Shown: positions 50,352 through 59,772 of the stretch, piece after piece
Layout of the letters: the number at the start of each line of letters is the position of its first letter
How positions within the stretch are numbered: the stretch's first letter is position 1
Assembly: GCF_031846645.1 (NCBI RefSeq)
Contig: NZ_JAVRHN010000003.1
Location: forward strand, 248,001-312,000
DNA length: 64,000 bases
Source of the DNA: Autumnicola psychrophila
Lineage (GTDB): Bacteria > Bacteroidota > Bacteroidia > Flavobacteriales > Flavobacteriaceae
Reading direction: 5' to 3'
Made by a program: the position numbers and the translations under genes
The notes under the pieces: generated by a model
Database searches by the model: none
Told to the model about the DNA's origin: nothing
The model's input: only the letters and a program-made list of their open reading frames with translations

Positions 50352-51548
50352 TTATTCCCGGTGTGCTTTATTAGGTTCTCCCTTTCTATGCTTTCTCTCT
50401 TCCATTAAAAGTGAGAGCTCTCTACCGGTTTGACCTTTTACTGAAGTATTTTCCTGTGCTCTTCTCAACAGATAAGGCACAACATCTCTCACGGGACCAA
50501 AGGGCACAAGCTTTGCAGCGTTGTATCCTCTTCTGGAGAGATTGTAGCTGATGTGATCACTCATTCCAAATAGCTGACTAAACCAAACTCGTGGATCATT
50601 TATAGCTATATTTTTGTCTTCCATAATCTGCAACGCCAAATAATTGCTCACTTCATTATGCGTACCTATAAAGACAGAAATGTCGTTAAGATTGTTGAGG
50701 CAATAAGACATTACACTATTAAAATTAACGTCTGTAGCTTCTTTACTCTCACAAATTGGGGTGTGATATCCTAATTTCTTCGCTCTTTTGTTTTCTTTCT
50801 CCATATAGGCTCCACGCACGATCTTGGCTCCTATTTTAAAACCGTCCCTTTTCGCCTTTTCATGAAGATCCTTTAAATATTCGATTCGATCCCAACGATA
50901 ACATTGTAAGGTATTGAATATCAAAGCTTTTTCTTTATTATATTTTCGCATCATTTCTTCTAACAGGTCATCTGCAGCACCTTGCATCCAGCTTTCCTCC
51001 CCGTCAGCATAAAGTCGTACATCATGCTCATAAGCTGCTTTGCAAAGCTTTTCCACACGATCTTTCACTCTTTCCCATTCTTCTTTTTCAGCATCATTAA
51101 GGCTCACTTTCTCAGTAACCTTTTCCCAGATTGCGAAACGCCCAATTCCTGTGGGTTTAAATACAGAAAAAGGTAACTCTGCTTTTTTGTCTGCGAATTT
51201 AATTAATGACAGCTTTTTCTCCAGAGCCGCATCAAATTGTTCTTCGGTCTCTTTACCTTCAACTGAATAATCCAGAATACTATGCAGCTTTTCCTCATGC
51301 ATTTCTGCAATCACACCTTTACAATCATCTGTAGTAATGCCTCCGCAAAACTGCTCAAAAATGGTTTTTTTAATCATTCCCTCCACAGGAAGGTGAAGTT
51401 TTAGCGAAAATTTAGTTAAAAAAGTACCGGCTTTTACCAGCTTTTGCCTGTTCATCATGCTAAATAAAAATATAGCACGATTTAATTCCAGATCAGACTT
51501 TAACTTAAAAGCGGTAGCTGTGTTATTAAATATTTTTTTTCTTATCAT
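50352..51548 (-). CDS. Proline dehydrogenase
   Basis: 398 aa from the ATG at 51548 (an upstream TTG would add seven residues). It has the PRODH barrel motifs FKPTGIGRF, VRLYADGEESWMQGA, RDGFKIGAKIVRGAYMEKEN, FIGTHNE and, near the end, RRGYNAAKLVPFGPVRDVVPYLLRRAQEN, which binds FAD and proline. It oxidises proline to pyrroline-5-carboxylate, passing electrons to the respiratory chain. It is the stand-alone form, not the PutA fusion; the partner P5C dehydrogenase is not in the window. Confidence 0.93.
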   Translation of the reverse strand: MIRKKIFNNTATAFKLKSDLELNRAIFLFSMMNRQKLVKAGTFLTKFSLKLHLPVEGMIKKTIFEQFCGGITTDDCKGVIAEMHEEKLHSILDYSVEGKETEEQFDAALEKKLSLIKFADKKAELPFSVFKPTGIGRFAIWEKVTEKVSLNDAEKEEWERVKDRVEKLCKAAYEHDVRLYADGEESWMQGAADDLLEEMMRKYNKEKALIFNTLQCYRWDRIEYLKDLHEKAKRDGFKIGAKIVRGAYMEKENKRAKKLGYHTPICESKEATDVNFNSVMSYCLNNLNDISVFIGTHNEVSNYLALQIMEDKNIAINDPRVWFSQLFGMSDHISYNLSRRGYNAAKLVPFGPVRDVVPYLLRRAQENTSVKGQTGRELSLLMEERKHRKGEPNKAHRE

Positions 51549-51644
51549 AGAGCACCTGTTATTGAGCAAATATAAATATTGAAGATTGATTTTATTAAAT
51601 AATAATTCTCCTTATTTTCGAAACCAGTAAAAACAGCATAAACT

Positions 51645-52712
51645 ATGGCAATTCCGGCAAATAAAGGAATGGTTTATTACAGCGCAGAGGCTTACGACCA
51701 AATTAATAAGTACCTAAACAGCAATAAGCCTTCCAAAGTCTTCATTCTTGTAGATGAAAATACTCATGAGCTTTGCTTATCAAAATTTCTGGCAAAATTA
51801 GAAGATACTTCAGACTTTGAAATAATAGAAATTCCGGCAGGTGAAGAAAATAAGAATCTTGAGACCTGTAGCGGAGTGTGGAACGCCCTTTCAGAATTGG
51901 GAGCGGATAGAAAAAGCCTGTTGATTAACGTAGGTGGCGGTGTAGTAACTGATCTTGGTGGATTTGTAGCTTCTACCTTTAAAAGAGGAATTGAATATAT
52001 AAATGTACCTACCAGTCTTCTCTCTATGGTAGACGCATCGGTTGGAGGAAAAACAGGTGTAGATCTGGGAAATCTCAAAAATCAGATAGGTGTCATTAAT
52101 TATCCCGAAATGGTAATTATTGACAGTGAGTATCTGACTACCCTGCCAAAGAATGAAATGAGAAGTGGACTGGCAGAAATTTTAAAACATGGGCTTATAA
52201 AAAGTGAGGATTATTGGCATAGGGTGTCTAATTTGGCAAATCTCGACCTTCAGGATCTGGATGCTATAATAAAAGAATCTGTAGACATCAAAACTGAAGT
52301 TGTCACTAAAGATCCATTTGAAAAAGATATTCGAAAAACTTTAAACTATGGTCATACCCTTGGACACGCTATAGAATCTTACTTTTTAACCCATAAATCC
52401 AAAGCAACTTTACTTCACGGAGAAGCCGTTGCCGCCGGTATGGTACTCGCTACTTTTATTTCTAAGAAATTAAAAAGTTTTCCTGAAGAAAAATTAGAAC
52501 AGATATCTTCAAAAATTTTTGATATTTACGGCAAAATTGAAGTGGATCAAAATGATATTGCCAACATTATTGATTTGATGAAGTTTGATAAAAAGAACGA
52601 AAGAGGTAACGTAAATTTTGTTCTCCTGAAAGACATAGGTGAACCGGAAATAGATTGTTTGGTTGCAAATGATATTATCTATGAAGCTTTCGATTTTTAT
52701 CAAAAAGCTTGA
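51645..52712 (+). CDS. aroB: 3-dehydroquinate synthase
   Basis: 355 aa. NAD and metal motifs are clear: VDENTHELCLSKF, GGGVVTDLGGFVASTFKRG, PTSLLSMVDASVGGKTGVD, KNQIGVINYPEMVIID and, at the zinc site, LNYGHTLGHAIE and HGEAVAAGM. It makes 3-dehydroquinate from DAHP, the second step of the shikimate pathway, upstream of AroQ at 29869. Transcribed divergently from proline dehydrogenase. Confidence 0.97.
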   Translation: MAIPANKGMVYYSAEAYDQINKYLNSNKPSKVFILVDENTHELCLSKFLAKLEDTSDFEIIEIPAGEENKNLETCSGVWNALSELGADRKSLLINVGGGVVTDLGGFVASTFKRGIEYINVPTSLLSMVDASVGGKTGVDLGNLKNQIGVINYPEMVIIDSEYLTTLPKNEMRSGLAEILKHGLIKSEDYWHRVSNLANLDLQDLDAIIKESVDIKTEVVTKDPFEKDIRKTLNYGHTLGHAIESYFLTHKSKATLLHGEAVAAGMVLATFISKKLKSFPEEKLEQISSKIFDIYGKIEVDQNDIANIIDLMKFDKKNERGNVNFVLLKDIGEPEIDCLVANDIIYEAFDFYQKA

Positions 52713-52790
52713 CTTTTATATATAAAGCATTACATTTAAAATAAAAGACTAACTAATAACTACAAAAAAATTGTTTAAACCGTTTTATCT

Positions 52791-53114
52791 ATGAAAAGGA
52801 TAATTGTAGACTACAAAAAATTAACTCCTGAAATACTTGGCCTTTTAGTGGAAAAATATCCTGATGGTTACGATGATGACCAGGTGATATCTTTTAAAAA
52901 CGCTAAAAATGAAACTGTAGATGCTGTTGAAGTGAGAACAGAGGATACTATTTACCTGGTAAAAGTAAGTACCCGACTGGAAAACACGATGGCTAGTTTT
53001 GATGAAGATGATTATGATGATTCCGATTTCAATGAACCCATTGTTGAGATCCCGGAAAAAGAAGAAGAGGAGGATGCTATTGAAGATGAAGATGACGACG
53101 ACAGAGGTAAATAG
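52791..53114 (+). CDS. Small acidic protein with aspartate/glutamate-rich tail
   Basis: 107 aa. The first 70 residues look folded (KRIIVDYKKLTPEILGLLVE, YLVKVSTRLE), and the last 35 are almost all Asp/Glu (EKEEEEDAIEDEDDDD). In flavobacterial genomes similar proteins are sometimes called DNA primase, an annotation I would not accept since no primase motif is present. The acidic tail resembles that of DNA mimics or chaperone-like proteins; no function can be given. Confidence 0.75.
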   Translation: MKRIIVDYKKLTPEILGLLVEKYPDGYDDDQVISFKNAKNETVDAVEVRTEDTIYLVKVSTRLENTMASFDEDDYDDSDFNEPIVEIPEKEEEEDAIEDEDDDDRGK

Positions 53115-53140
53115 CTCATCAGCAGATATTGAATTATATC

Positions 53141-53172
53141 AAAAAAAGGAACGCAATTGCGTTCCTTTTTTT
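53141..53172. terminator. Bidirectional terminator
   Basis: aaaaaaaggaacgc and gcgttccttttttt form a near-perfect palindrome around aatt, between convergent genes. Confidence 0.93.
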
Positions 53173-53197
53173 GTCTAAATAATAATAACATTAAAGA

Positions 53198-53746
53198 TTA
53201 AGCATGCTGCAAATCATGTTTACCTTCCTTGATTTCCTCAATAACCTTTGCATTAAATGCAGGTAAGTCATCAGGATTTCTACTTGTAACTAAAGCTTCG
53301 TCTACCACTACTTCTTTATCTACCCAAAGGGCTCCGGCATTCTCCAGATCCTTTTTAATAGAATGGAAAGAAGTCATTGTTCTGCCCTCTACCACTTCTG
53401 CACTTATAAGCGTCCATGGCGCATGGCAGATAGCCGCTACCGGTTTACTCTGCTTAAAGAAATCTCTCACAAAAACAAGAACATCCTCACTTCTTCTTAG
53501 TTTATCGGGATTTATAACCCCTCCTGGAAGTACAAGTGCATGATAATCTTTTGCAGAAACTTCGTCTACTGTATAATTTACCTCAATTTCGCCAGACCAG
53601 TTTCCATCGGCCCAACCTTTAATTTTTCCTTTTTCAAGGCTTACGATATCAACTTGAAAACCCTCCTTCTTCATTGCTTCCAGTGGAGATTCAAGTTCAC
53701 TTTTTTCATATCCGTTTGTTGCTAAAATAGCTATTCTCTTTTCCAT
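53198..53746 (-). CDS. DJ-1/PfpI-family (type 1 glutamine amidotransferase-like) protein
   Basis: 182 aa. The fold starts with KRIAILATNGYEKSELE (the conserved Glu near the active site) and the nucleophile Cys is in PVAAICHAPWTLISA, followed by RNPDDLPAFN near the C-terminus, as in YhbO/PfpI. Members act as glyoxalase III, deglycase or protease; the specific activity is debated even for well-studied ones. A stress role is likely. It is convergent with the acidic protein gene. Confidence 0.92.
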   Translation of the reverse strand: MEKRIAILATNGYEKSELESPLEAMKKEGFQVDIVSLEKGKIKGWADGNWSGEIEVNYTVDEVSAKDYHALVLPGGVINPDKLRRSEDVLVFVRDFFKQSKPVAAICHAPWTLISAEVVEGRTMTSFHSIKKDLENAGALWVDKEVVVDEALVTSRNPDDLPAFNAKVIEEIKEGKHDLQHA

Positions 53747-53846
53747 AATTCTTCTTCATTTTTAATTCGATACAAAGATAACAACAGACTAAGGAAGTTT
53801 ATATTAAGGTCTTTATAAAAGAACCGGCATGAGCGTTAAACCTTTA

Positions 53847-54863
53847 TTAAGTCTTCTTTTTCTCCTTATCGCTCTTTTCTTTCTCTTCTCTTCTAAAATC
53901 AAGATTAGACTTTAAAGTATCGATAATTGCCTTTTCTTCTTTAAGCTGAAGACGTTTGGCTTCGAGTTTTTCCATTTCCTGATAAATGGCAGGCTCACCA
54001 AACTTGTTTGGTTCCACTCTTTCATTTTTGTGTAACGCATATTGCACAGTAAACTCTGCTCCATAGAATAAAATCAGACAGGTATAATATACCCAAAGAA
54101 GAATAAGGACGACGGAAGAGGCTCCTCCATAAACCGAAGCAGGATTACTCTGTCCAAAATAAAACCCAATCAAAAATTCCCCTATTATAAAAAGTGTCGC
54201 AGTTAATGCTGCTCCATAAAGGGTGGTTCTCCATTTGATATGAATATCCGGCAAGAGTTTAAAAATAGCTGCAAAAAGAAATGTTATAAATGCAAATGAA
54301 ATACAGAAATTTGCCACACCTACCATAAAGCCAGTGACATTTGGGGCATATAGGTGGATTTGATCTTTAATAATACTCAGGAGTGCCGAAATAATTAAAG
54401 AAACCAGCATTAACAGTCCAATGACAAAAACCATCCCCAGCGAAACTGCTCTATCTAGTAGTAATTTTCCGAAGTTAGCTTTTTTAGCTGCTATATTCCA
54501 GATATTATTCATGGCCATCTTCAACTGAAAAAACATTCCCGTAGCACCAAAAATTAAAACTCCCACACCAAATATAATAGCAAGAGTAGATCCTTCAGTC
54601 AGCGCTGCATTGGAAACCATATTTTCTATAGCTTTCGCAGGGTCTTCACCAATAAAAGAAGATATTTCATTTGTAATTTTCCCCTGAACAAATTCTCTTC
54701 CAAAAAAATATCCTACTACTGTAACAACAATAATTATCAAAGACGGGAGAGAAAACAAAGCATAGTACGCTATGGTTGCAGCACGTGCATAAGGCTCGTT
54801 CCTGTTCCAGCTGGCGAAAGCATCTTTTAGGAGCTTCCAGAATATCTTTAATAATTTTAGCAT
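53847..54863 (-). CDS. YihY/BrkB-family membrane protein
   Basis: 338 aa. Six membrane helices, with the family signatures RAATIAYYALFSLPSLIII, LIFGATGMFFQLKMAMNNIW and, late, YGGASSVVLILLWVYYTCLILFYGAEF. The C-terminal 50 residues are a charged cytoplasmic coil rich in Lys and Glu. Once thought to be RNase BN, this family is now regarded as membrane proteins of unknown function. It starts directly at the dinB-like stop codon, in the operon ppc-dinB-brkB. Confidence 0.92.
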   Translation of the reverse strand: MLKLLKIFWKLLKDAFASWNRNEPYARAATIAYYALFSLPSLIIIVVTVVGYFFGREFVQGKITNEISSFIGEDPAKAIENMVSNAALTEGSTLAIIFGVGVLIFGATGMFFQLKMAMNNIWNIAAKKANFGKLLLDRAVSLGMVFVIGLLMLVSLIISALLSIIKDQIHLYAPNVTGFMVGVANFCISFAFITFLFAAIFKLLPDIHIKWRTTLYGAALTATLFIIGEFLIGFYFGQSNPASVYGGASSVVLILLWVYYTCLILFYGAEFTVQYALHKNERVEPNKFGEPAIYQEMEKLEAKRLQLKEEKAIIDTLKSNLDFRREEKEKSDKEKKKT

Positions 54864-55382
54864 TTACAAATATTTTGCCCTCAAAATTTTTATATGGTGC
54901 CTAGTATGACCCACAATAATAAAACCTATCGCCCTTACACTTGCCGGAGCATTATTCATGTTTCCTTTTCGCTTAAGCACAGCTTCAGAAAAACTATTAT
55001 ACAATGCTATACTGGAGCTTCTTACAATTTCTGCTTCTTCCCGTAAACTATCGAGACTCCGTCCACCTGCTTCAGATTGAAAAACATAATTATCATGATC
55101 AAAACCCGGCAGAGAAGTTTGATCTCCTCTTGCGATACATAGTGCCCTATATTGAAAAACCCGCTCTACATCTATTAGGTGCTGAAGTACTTCTGCTACA
55201 GTCCATTTTCCTTCTGCATATCTATATGAAAGTTTCTCAGGAGAAATGGTTTCCGTAATATCTTTCAGATTTTCAATATTGCTCTTAAATAGCATCCCCA
55301 AAGATGCTTCTCCGGGGATGTTATTTATATAATCCTGATAAAACTCAGGATATTCTTCAGATGTTAATCTACCTACTTTCAT
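54864..55382 (-). CDS. DinB-family protein
   Basis: 172 aa. A four-helix bundle with metal-binding His residues: WTVAEVLQHLIDVERVFQYR (first His), PGFDHDNYVFQ, and near the end FIIVGHTRHHIKILRAKYL (HxxxH). DinB proteins use a divalent metal to act as thiol- or small-molecule transferases; the substrate is unknown. It overlaps ppc by 1 bp (TAATG) and abuts brkB, showing translational coupling. Confidence 0.9.
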   Translation of the reverse strand: MKVGRLTSEEYPEFYQDYINNIPGEASLGMLFKSNIENLKDITETISPEKLSYRYAEGKWTVAEVLQHLIDVERVFQYRALCIARGDQTSLPGFDHDNYVFQSEAGGRSLDSLREEAEIVRSSSIALYNSFSEAVLKRKGNMNNAPASVRAIGFIIVGHTRHHIKILRAKYL

Positions 55383-57964
55383 TAAGCAGAATTCCTACTC
55401 GCATTGATGTTTCCATACAAGGATCGGGTTACCATCTTTTCATAAATCTCCAGCAAGGCAGCTTTATCTTCGTTATCCTGTAGCTCCTGTACTTTTCTAA
55501 GTGCATGTTGCTGAATGGTTAACAAGGGTAAAACAATTTTTTCCCTGGCTTCAATAGAAGCACGACCCGCGGGCTCATTTTCCATAAGCCTCTGGTAACC
55601 GGTGACCTTTAAAATCATATCCTTACTACGCTGAAATTCGGCATGTATAAGTTTCCAGAATTCACCAAATTCTTTGTCATCCTGCATATAAGAAGTTAAT
55701 TGGAAGAAAGATTTTGTAAGACTCATCATACTGTTTTCCAGAAGCGTCCTGAAAAATATCGAATTATTATAAAGCTGAATCACCTTATCCAGGTTTCCTT
55801 CTTTTTCATAATTTTCTATCGCAGTTCCAACTCCAAAGAAACCGGGAACATTCTGCTTTAACTGGCTCCAGCTTCCAACAAAAGGAATAGCACGAAGATC
55901 TTTTAAATTTAGTTGTGCAGATTTATTTCTTTTTGAAGGGCGACTACCAATATTTGTTTTGGCGTAATATTTAAGCGTACTCATTTTTTCCAGGTAAGGA
56001 ATAAACTTTTCGTGCTGCTTAAAATTAGTATAGGTTTTATAACTCATTTCTGCCAGGCTATTCATTGTTTCCCTGTCTTCGTCAGAAAGAGTGTTACTTC
56101 CTTTACTAAAAATCTCGTTAGACACACCAGAACTTAATAATTGCTCCAGGTTATATCGACATGAATCTTTTGTTCCAAAATTAGAACTAATTGTTTGTCC
56201 CTGAACGGTTAATTGAATTTCCTCATTTTCAATACCAGATCCTAGTGAAGCATAAAACTGATGTGTTTTCCCTCCCCCTCTGGCAGGTGGTCCACCTCTA
56301 CCATCAAAAAATATTACTTTAATTCCATATTCCCTGGATACCTCTGTAAGCATTTCTTTTGCTTTATAGATACTCCAGTTCGCCATAAGGTAACCGCCAT
56401 CTTTTGTTCCATCACTAAAGCCTAACATGATAGTTTGCTTATTGTCCCGCCTCTTCAAATGTTCACTGTAAACGGGATCTTTATATAAAACTTCCATTGT
56501 TTTATGTGCAGATTGAAGGTCTGGAACAGTCTCAAATAAAGGAATAACGTCCACGCTCGGCTTTTCCCATCCACAAGCTTTAAGAAAAGCAAAAGGTGTA
56601 AGTACTCCTTGTACAGATCCACAGTTACTTATAATGTAGCGGTTGGCTCCATGCTCTCCATTTGTTTTCTGAATCTCCTGCATAGCATAAACCGACGATA
56701 TTGTTGATTTTGTAATGCCCTCTTCAAAATCTTCAGGATTGAGCTTCCCATTGGTATTCTTCAGAATATTGATCTGTTCTTCATCTGAAAGTTCACTAAA
56801 ATTCTCAGGGAAAAGAGAGGCACCTTTTGCACCGGTAACTTTTATAATTTCATTTAAAACTTCTTCATGTACAGTTGCGTCCTGTCGTATATCCAAAGTC
56901 GCAAAATGATAACCAAACAGTTTTACTTTGTTTAAAAGATCGTCTACTTCGTCAAGAAATAAAGAATTATGTCTTTCAATTATAATATCCTTTATCTTCT
57001 GCAATTTAGACTTAAACTCTTCAACAGTTAATTTAAGATTGTCCTCTCGTGAAACAGCGCCTTTATAAAGCGCAGATTCTAAATCAGACATTATTTGATC
57101 TACTTCTTCAAAAGTAACTCTTCGTTTTAATTTTCTTACATCTCTATAATAGTTAAGAAGAATCGTTCTCTTTAAACGTCTGGCTACTTTTAGAGTGATT
57201 TCGGTAGTAACAAAAGGATTTCCGTCACGATCACCTCCAGGCCAGAAGCCAAGATTAATTATCTGATTCCCCACATCTTCACCTTCAAAAATATTCTGCT
57301 GAATATAATTGTAAATTTTACTGGCACTTTGATAAAAGACATTTTCAAAATACCAGATAAGACTTACTGCCTCATCATAAGGAGTTGGCTTTTCTTTCTT
57401 AAAAAATGGGGTTTTCCCAAGTTGAGCAAGTAACTTTTTAATGCCTATTACGTCGTTTTGCTGGACAGCTTTATCGAGATCGGTAATAATTCCCAAAACT
57501 GCTCCGGGATAAAATTGTGTAGGATGGGCAGTTAAAGTGGGACGGACTTTAAATCTCTTCAAATAGTCCCGAAGCTCGGCAGTTTTATTCTTTGCCTCAG
57601 CCTCTTCCTTTACGTTCCTAAGCGTTCCCCGACCGTCCATGTTATTTACGATTGGAAAGGAAGCATCTTCAATAGCATCAAACAATACTACCTGTCTTTC
57701 TATAAATTGAATAAAACGGAACAACAGGTTATTCTTTTCTTCTTCAGAAGGATTTTCATGGTACTTTTTGAAAAAGGTTTCGACTATTTCTGAAGGATTT
57801 TGATTCCTTTTAAAACCTTCTTCACATATATCCTGAAACAAAGGCAGCAAAGCCCCGGTTTTACTGATGTCGTTAAAAGGTAAGGTTAGAAAAATACTGT
57901 TGTAAACCTGGTATTTCGCAAGTACGCTTTCATTAAATCTTTCTAATTTCGGTTCTCTGTGCAT
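55382..57964 (-). CDS. ppc: Phosphoenolpyruvate carboxylase
   Basis: 860 aa. Active-site landmarks are LTAHPTQFYPGAV (catalytic His), LGFWPGGDRDGNPFVT, LGFSDGTKDGGYL with the mobile loop, FDGRGGPPARGGGKTH, and near the end RSLYGNINASRNSA, the conserved C-terminal QxTG-type end replaced by a shorter tail. It carboxylates PEP with bicarbonate to oxaloacetate, an anaplerotic reaction. The Bacteroidota form is about 20 residues shorter than E. coli Ppc. It is the first gene of the operon with dinB and brkB. Confidence 0.95.
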   Translation of the reverse strand: MHREPKLERFNESVLAKYQVYNSIFLTLPFNDISKTGALLPLFQDICEEGFKRNQNPSEIVETFFKKYHENPSEEEKNNLLFRFIQFIERQVVLFDAIEDASFPIVNNMDGRGTLRNVKEEAEAKNKTAELRDYLKRFKVRPTLTAHPTQFYPGAVLGIITDLDKAVQQNDVIGIKKLLAQLGKTPFFKKEKPTPYDEAVSLIWYFENVFYQSASKIYNYIQQNIFEGEDVGNQIINLGFWPGGDRDGNPFVTTEITLKVARRLKRTILLNYYRDVRKLKRRVTFEEVDQIMSDLESALYKGAVSREDNLKLTVEEFKSKLQKIKDIIIERHNSLFLDEVDDLLNKVKLFGYHFATLDIRQDATVHEEVLNEIIKVTGAKGASLFPENFSELSDEEQINILKNTNGKLNPEDFEEGITKSTISSVYAMQEIQKTNGEHGANRYIISNCGSVQGVLTPFAFLKACGWEKPSVDVIPLFETVPDLQSAHKTMEVLYKDPVYSEHLKRRDNKQTIMLGFSDGTKDGGYLMANWSIYKAKEMLTEVSREYGIKVIFFDGRGGPPARGGGKTHQFYASLGSGIENEEIQLTVQGQTISSNFGTKDSCRYNLEQLLSSGVSNEIFSKGSNTLSDEDRETMNSLAEMSYKTYTNFKQHEKFIPYLEKMSTLKYYAKTNIGSRPSKRNKSAQLNLKDLRAIPFVGSWSQLKQNVPGFFGVGTAIENYEKEGNLDKVIQLYNNSIFFRTLLENSMMSLTKSFFQLTSYMQDDKEFGEFWKLIHAEFQRSKDMILKVTGYQRLMENEPAGRASIEAREKIVLPLLTIQQHALRKVQELQDNEDKAALLEIYEKMVTRSLYGNINASRNSA

Positions 57965-57993
57965 AATTATAGTTGGTTTGACTTAAATTTATT

Positions 57994-58032
57994 AAAAAAC
58001 CCTTTAAACAAGGTAGCCTAAAGGGTTTTTAT
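57994..58032 (-). terminator. Terminator of the Lrp-type regulator gene
   Basis: On the minus strand aaaaacccttta pairs with taaagggtttttt around a 12-nt centre with T-rich ends, 18 bp after the regulator stop codon and just upstream of the ppc start. Confidence 0.75.
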
Positions 58033-58049
58033 AAAAAGTTTAGGATACC

Positions 58050-58529
58050 TTACATTTCTTGAAAAATGGAATGCATTAAACGTTTCTTATCGTTAATGCT
58101 TTCCTCTAAAGAAATCATAGTTTCTGTTCTGTATACTCCTTCAATATCATCTAATTGAAAGATAATGTCTTTGGCGTGTTGAGTGTTCCGCGCTCTTATT
58201 TTACAAAATACATTAAATTTACCAGTTGTCACGTGTGCAACCGTAATAAAAGGTATTTCGTTAATGCGCTCGAGGACAAATTTTGTCTGAGAAGTGTTTT
58301 TTAGGAATACCCCTACGTAAGCAATAAAAGCATATCCCAATTTTTTGTAGTCAAGAGTAAGGGATGAACCTATAATTATTCCGGCTTCCTCCATTTTCTT
58401 TACTCTTACATGAACTGTCCCGGCCGATATTAAGAGCTTCTTTGCAACATCGGTAAAAGGAGTTCTCGTATTCTCAATGAGCATATCGAGAATTTGATGA
58501 TCTGTTTCGTCTAATTTAAACTTGGCCAT
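58050..58529 (-). CDS. Lrp/AsnC-family transcriptional regulator
   Basis: 159 aa. The N-terminal helix-turn-helix is LDETDHQILDMLIENTRTPF with KLLISAGTVHVRVKKMEEAG, and the C-terminal RAM ligand-binding domain begins at about residue 68 (AFIAYVGVFLKNTSQ, ITVAHVTTGKFNVFCKIRA). It probably senses an amino acid or related metabolite and controls metabolic genes. It is divergent from nothing; the M14 peptidase gene is upstream on the same strand, 79 bp away. Confidence 0.92.
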   Translation of the reverse strand: MAKFKLDETDHQILDMLIENTRTPFTDVAKKLLISAGTVHVRVKKMEEAGIIIGSSLTLDYKKLGYAFIAYVGVFLKNTSQTKFVLERINEIPFITVAHVTTGKFNVFCKIRARNTQHAKDIIFQLDDIEGVYRTETMISLEESINDKKRLMHSIFQEM

Positions 58530-58607
58530 TTTTTCTAAACTTCTATTTATATGAAATTCAAAAATAATACAAAATCATTGAATTATTGATAAACAATTGA
58601 AGAATTC

Positions 58608-59771
58608 CTAAGGTTTAAGGTTTAATTTCTTTCTATTTAAGAATATCTCTTCAACTAAAACGTTTTCGTCTAGGGACTTCTCCCCATCTATGGTTAACTC
58701 CCCTCCTTTGCAATCCAGTTCTTTAAGTCCAAAATTTTCAATTTCTTGCTTAATACCTTCAATAAATAGATCGAATTTGATCCTTACCCCGTCCAATTTC
58801 TCCTTAAACTGAATAGAAACATCTACTTTTTTCTTATCAACCCTGCAATTTCTCAGCACAATATCATTAAACAGCTTCTGGTTTTCCGGGATTGTTTCAT
58901 AATTTTCAAAAGAAATAGTTTTATAGTCCCCGGTTGCTATTGTATGCAAAGCCGAAATTAAAGCCGCAAACACGTATTTCCTGGTTTCTTCGCGATTATA
59001 ATCATCAGGATAATGACCTGCTTCAAATAAGATTGTTGGCACTTCTTTGTGTTGAAAAGTATCTCCTGTACAATTAAGATTAAAAGCATCGTCATACCGG
59101 CCTATCTGGCCTGGTAGTACCTTACCAAGATCCTCAGCAATGACTGAGATCACGCGCATGCTTTCCTTTCGACTTTTGGTTACTGTGCGTTCCTCATCCA
59201 TAGAAGGAGTAAGAAAAGAAAGCGTAGCTGACTTAGGCAAAGCTCCGGCAGTAAAAATGGTTCTTTGATCATGCAGGTTAAGGCAAAAGTGAGGAGAAAA
59301 TTTATCAAACTGACTTCTTAAAATTCGACTCTCTACTTCCTGCAAATTCTGTGCGTCTCTATTTAAATCTACATTATTAGCATTTACACGGGTATAAGCA
59401 CGTGCACCGTCGGGATTAAGCATAGGGATAATCCATATTTCACAATTTTCAATAATATTATCTACCACCGGAAAATTACTTTGACGGGAAAAAGCGTTTA
59501 AAAGATCGAAAACGGCTTTAGTGGTTGTAGATTCATTTCCATGCATCTGGGACCAGGCCAATATTCTCAATTTTCCCTTCCCGATTTTTATTACTGAAAT
59601 AGATTCGCCTAAAGTAGATTTTCCAATTTCTTCAATCGTGAAATTCACGGTTAGCTTTTTCAGCTCTGGAGCAATGTAATCCAAAGTGAGATATCTTCCG
59701 TGAATATTTTGATTTTTTAAAGCAGTATAATTCTGCATTAATTTTTGTAAATGTTGCGGATAATTCTTCAT
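58608..59771 (-). CDS. M14-family zinc carboxypeptidase
   Basis: 387 aa from the ATG at 59771. Zinc ligands are in SQMHGNESTTT (HxxE) and CLNLHDQRT (His), with the catalytic Glu in TILFEAGHYPDDYNRE. The substrate-binding NPDGARAYTRVNANNVDLNRD is typical of M14 peptidases. No signal peptide is seen, so it is cytoplasmic and may process peptidoglycan fragments or peptides. Its upstream region is shared with the XRE regulator and carries five palindromes of one type; a degenerate sixth covers bases 59773-59786, immediately before its start codon. Confidence 0.9.
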   Translation of the reverse strand: MKNYPQHLQKLMQNYTALKNQNIHGRYLTLDYIAPELKKLTVNFTIEEIGKSTLGESISVIKIGKGKLRILAWSQMHGNESTTTKAVFDLLNAFSRQSNFPVVDNIIENCEIWIIPMLNPDGARAYTRVNANNVDLNRDAQNLQEVESRILRSQFDKFSPHFCLNLHDQRTIFTAGALPKSATLSFLTPSMDEERTVTKSRKESMRVISVIAEDLGKVLPGQIGRYDDAFNLNCTGDTFQHKEVPTILFEAGHYPDDYNREETRKYVFAALISALHTIATGDYKTISFENYETIPENQKLFNDIVLRNCRVDKKKVDVSIQFKEKLDGVRIKFDLFIEGIKQEIENFGLKELDCKGGELTIDGEKSLDENVLVEEIFLNRKKLNLKP

Positions 59772-59772
59772 G

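Noticed and set aside
50352..51569. Longer start (TTG) for proline dehydrogenase at 51569
   Set aside because: The ATG seven codons later gives the expected family N-terminus; the extra residues have no support.
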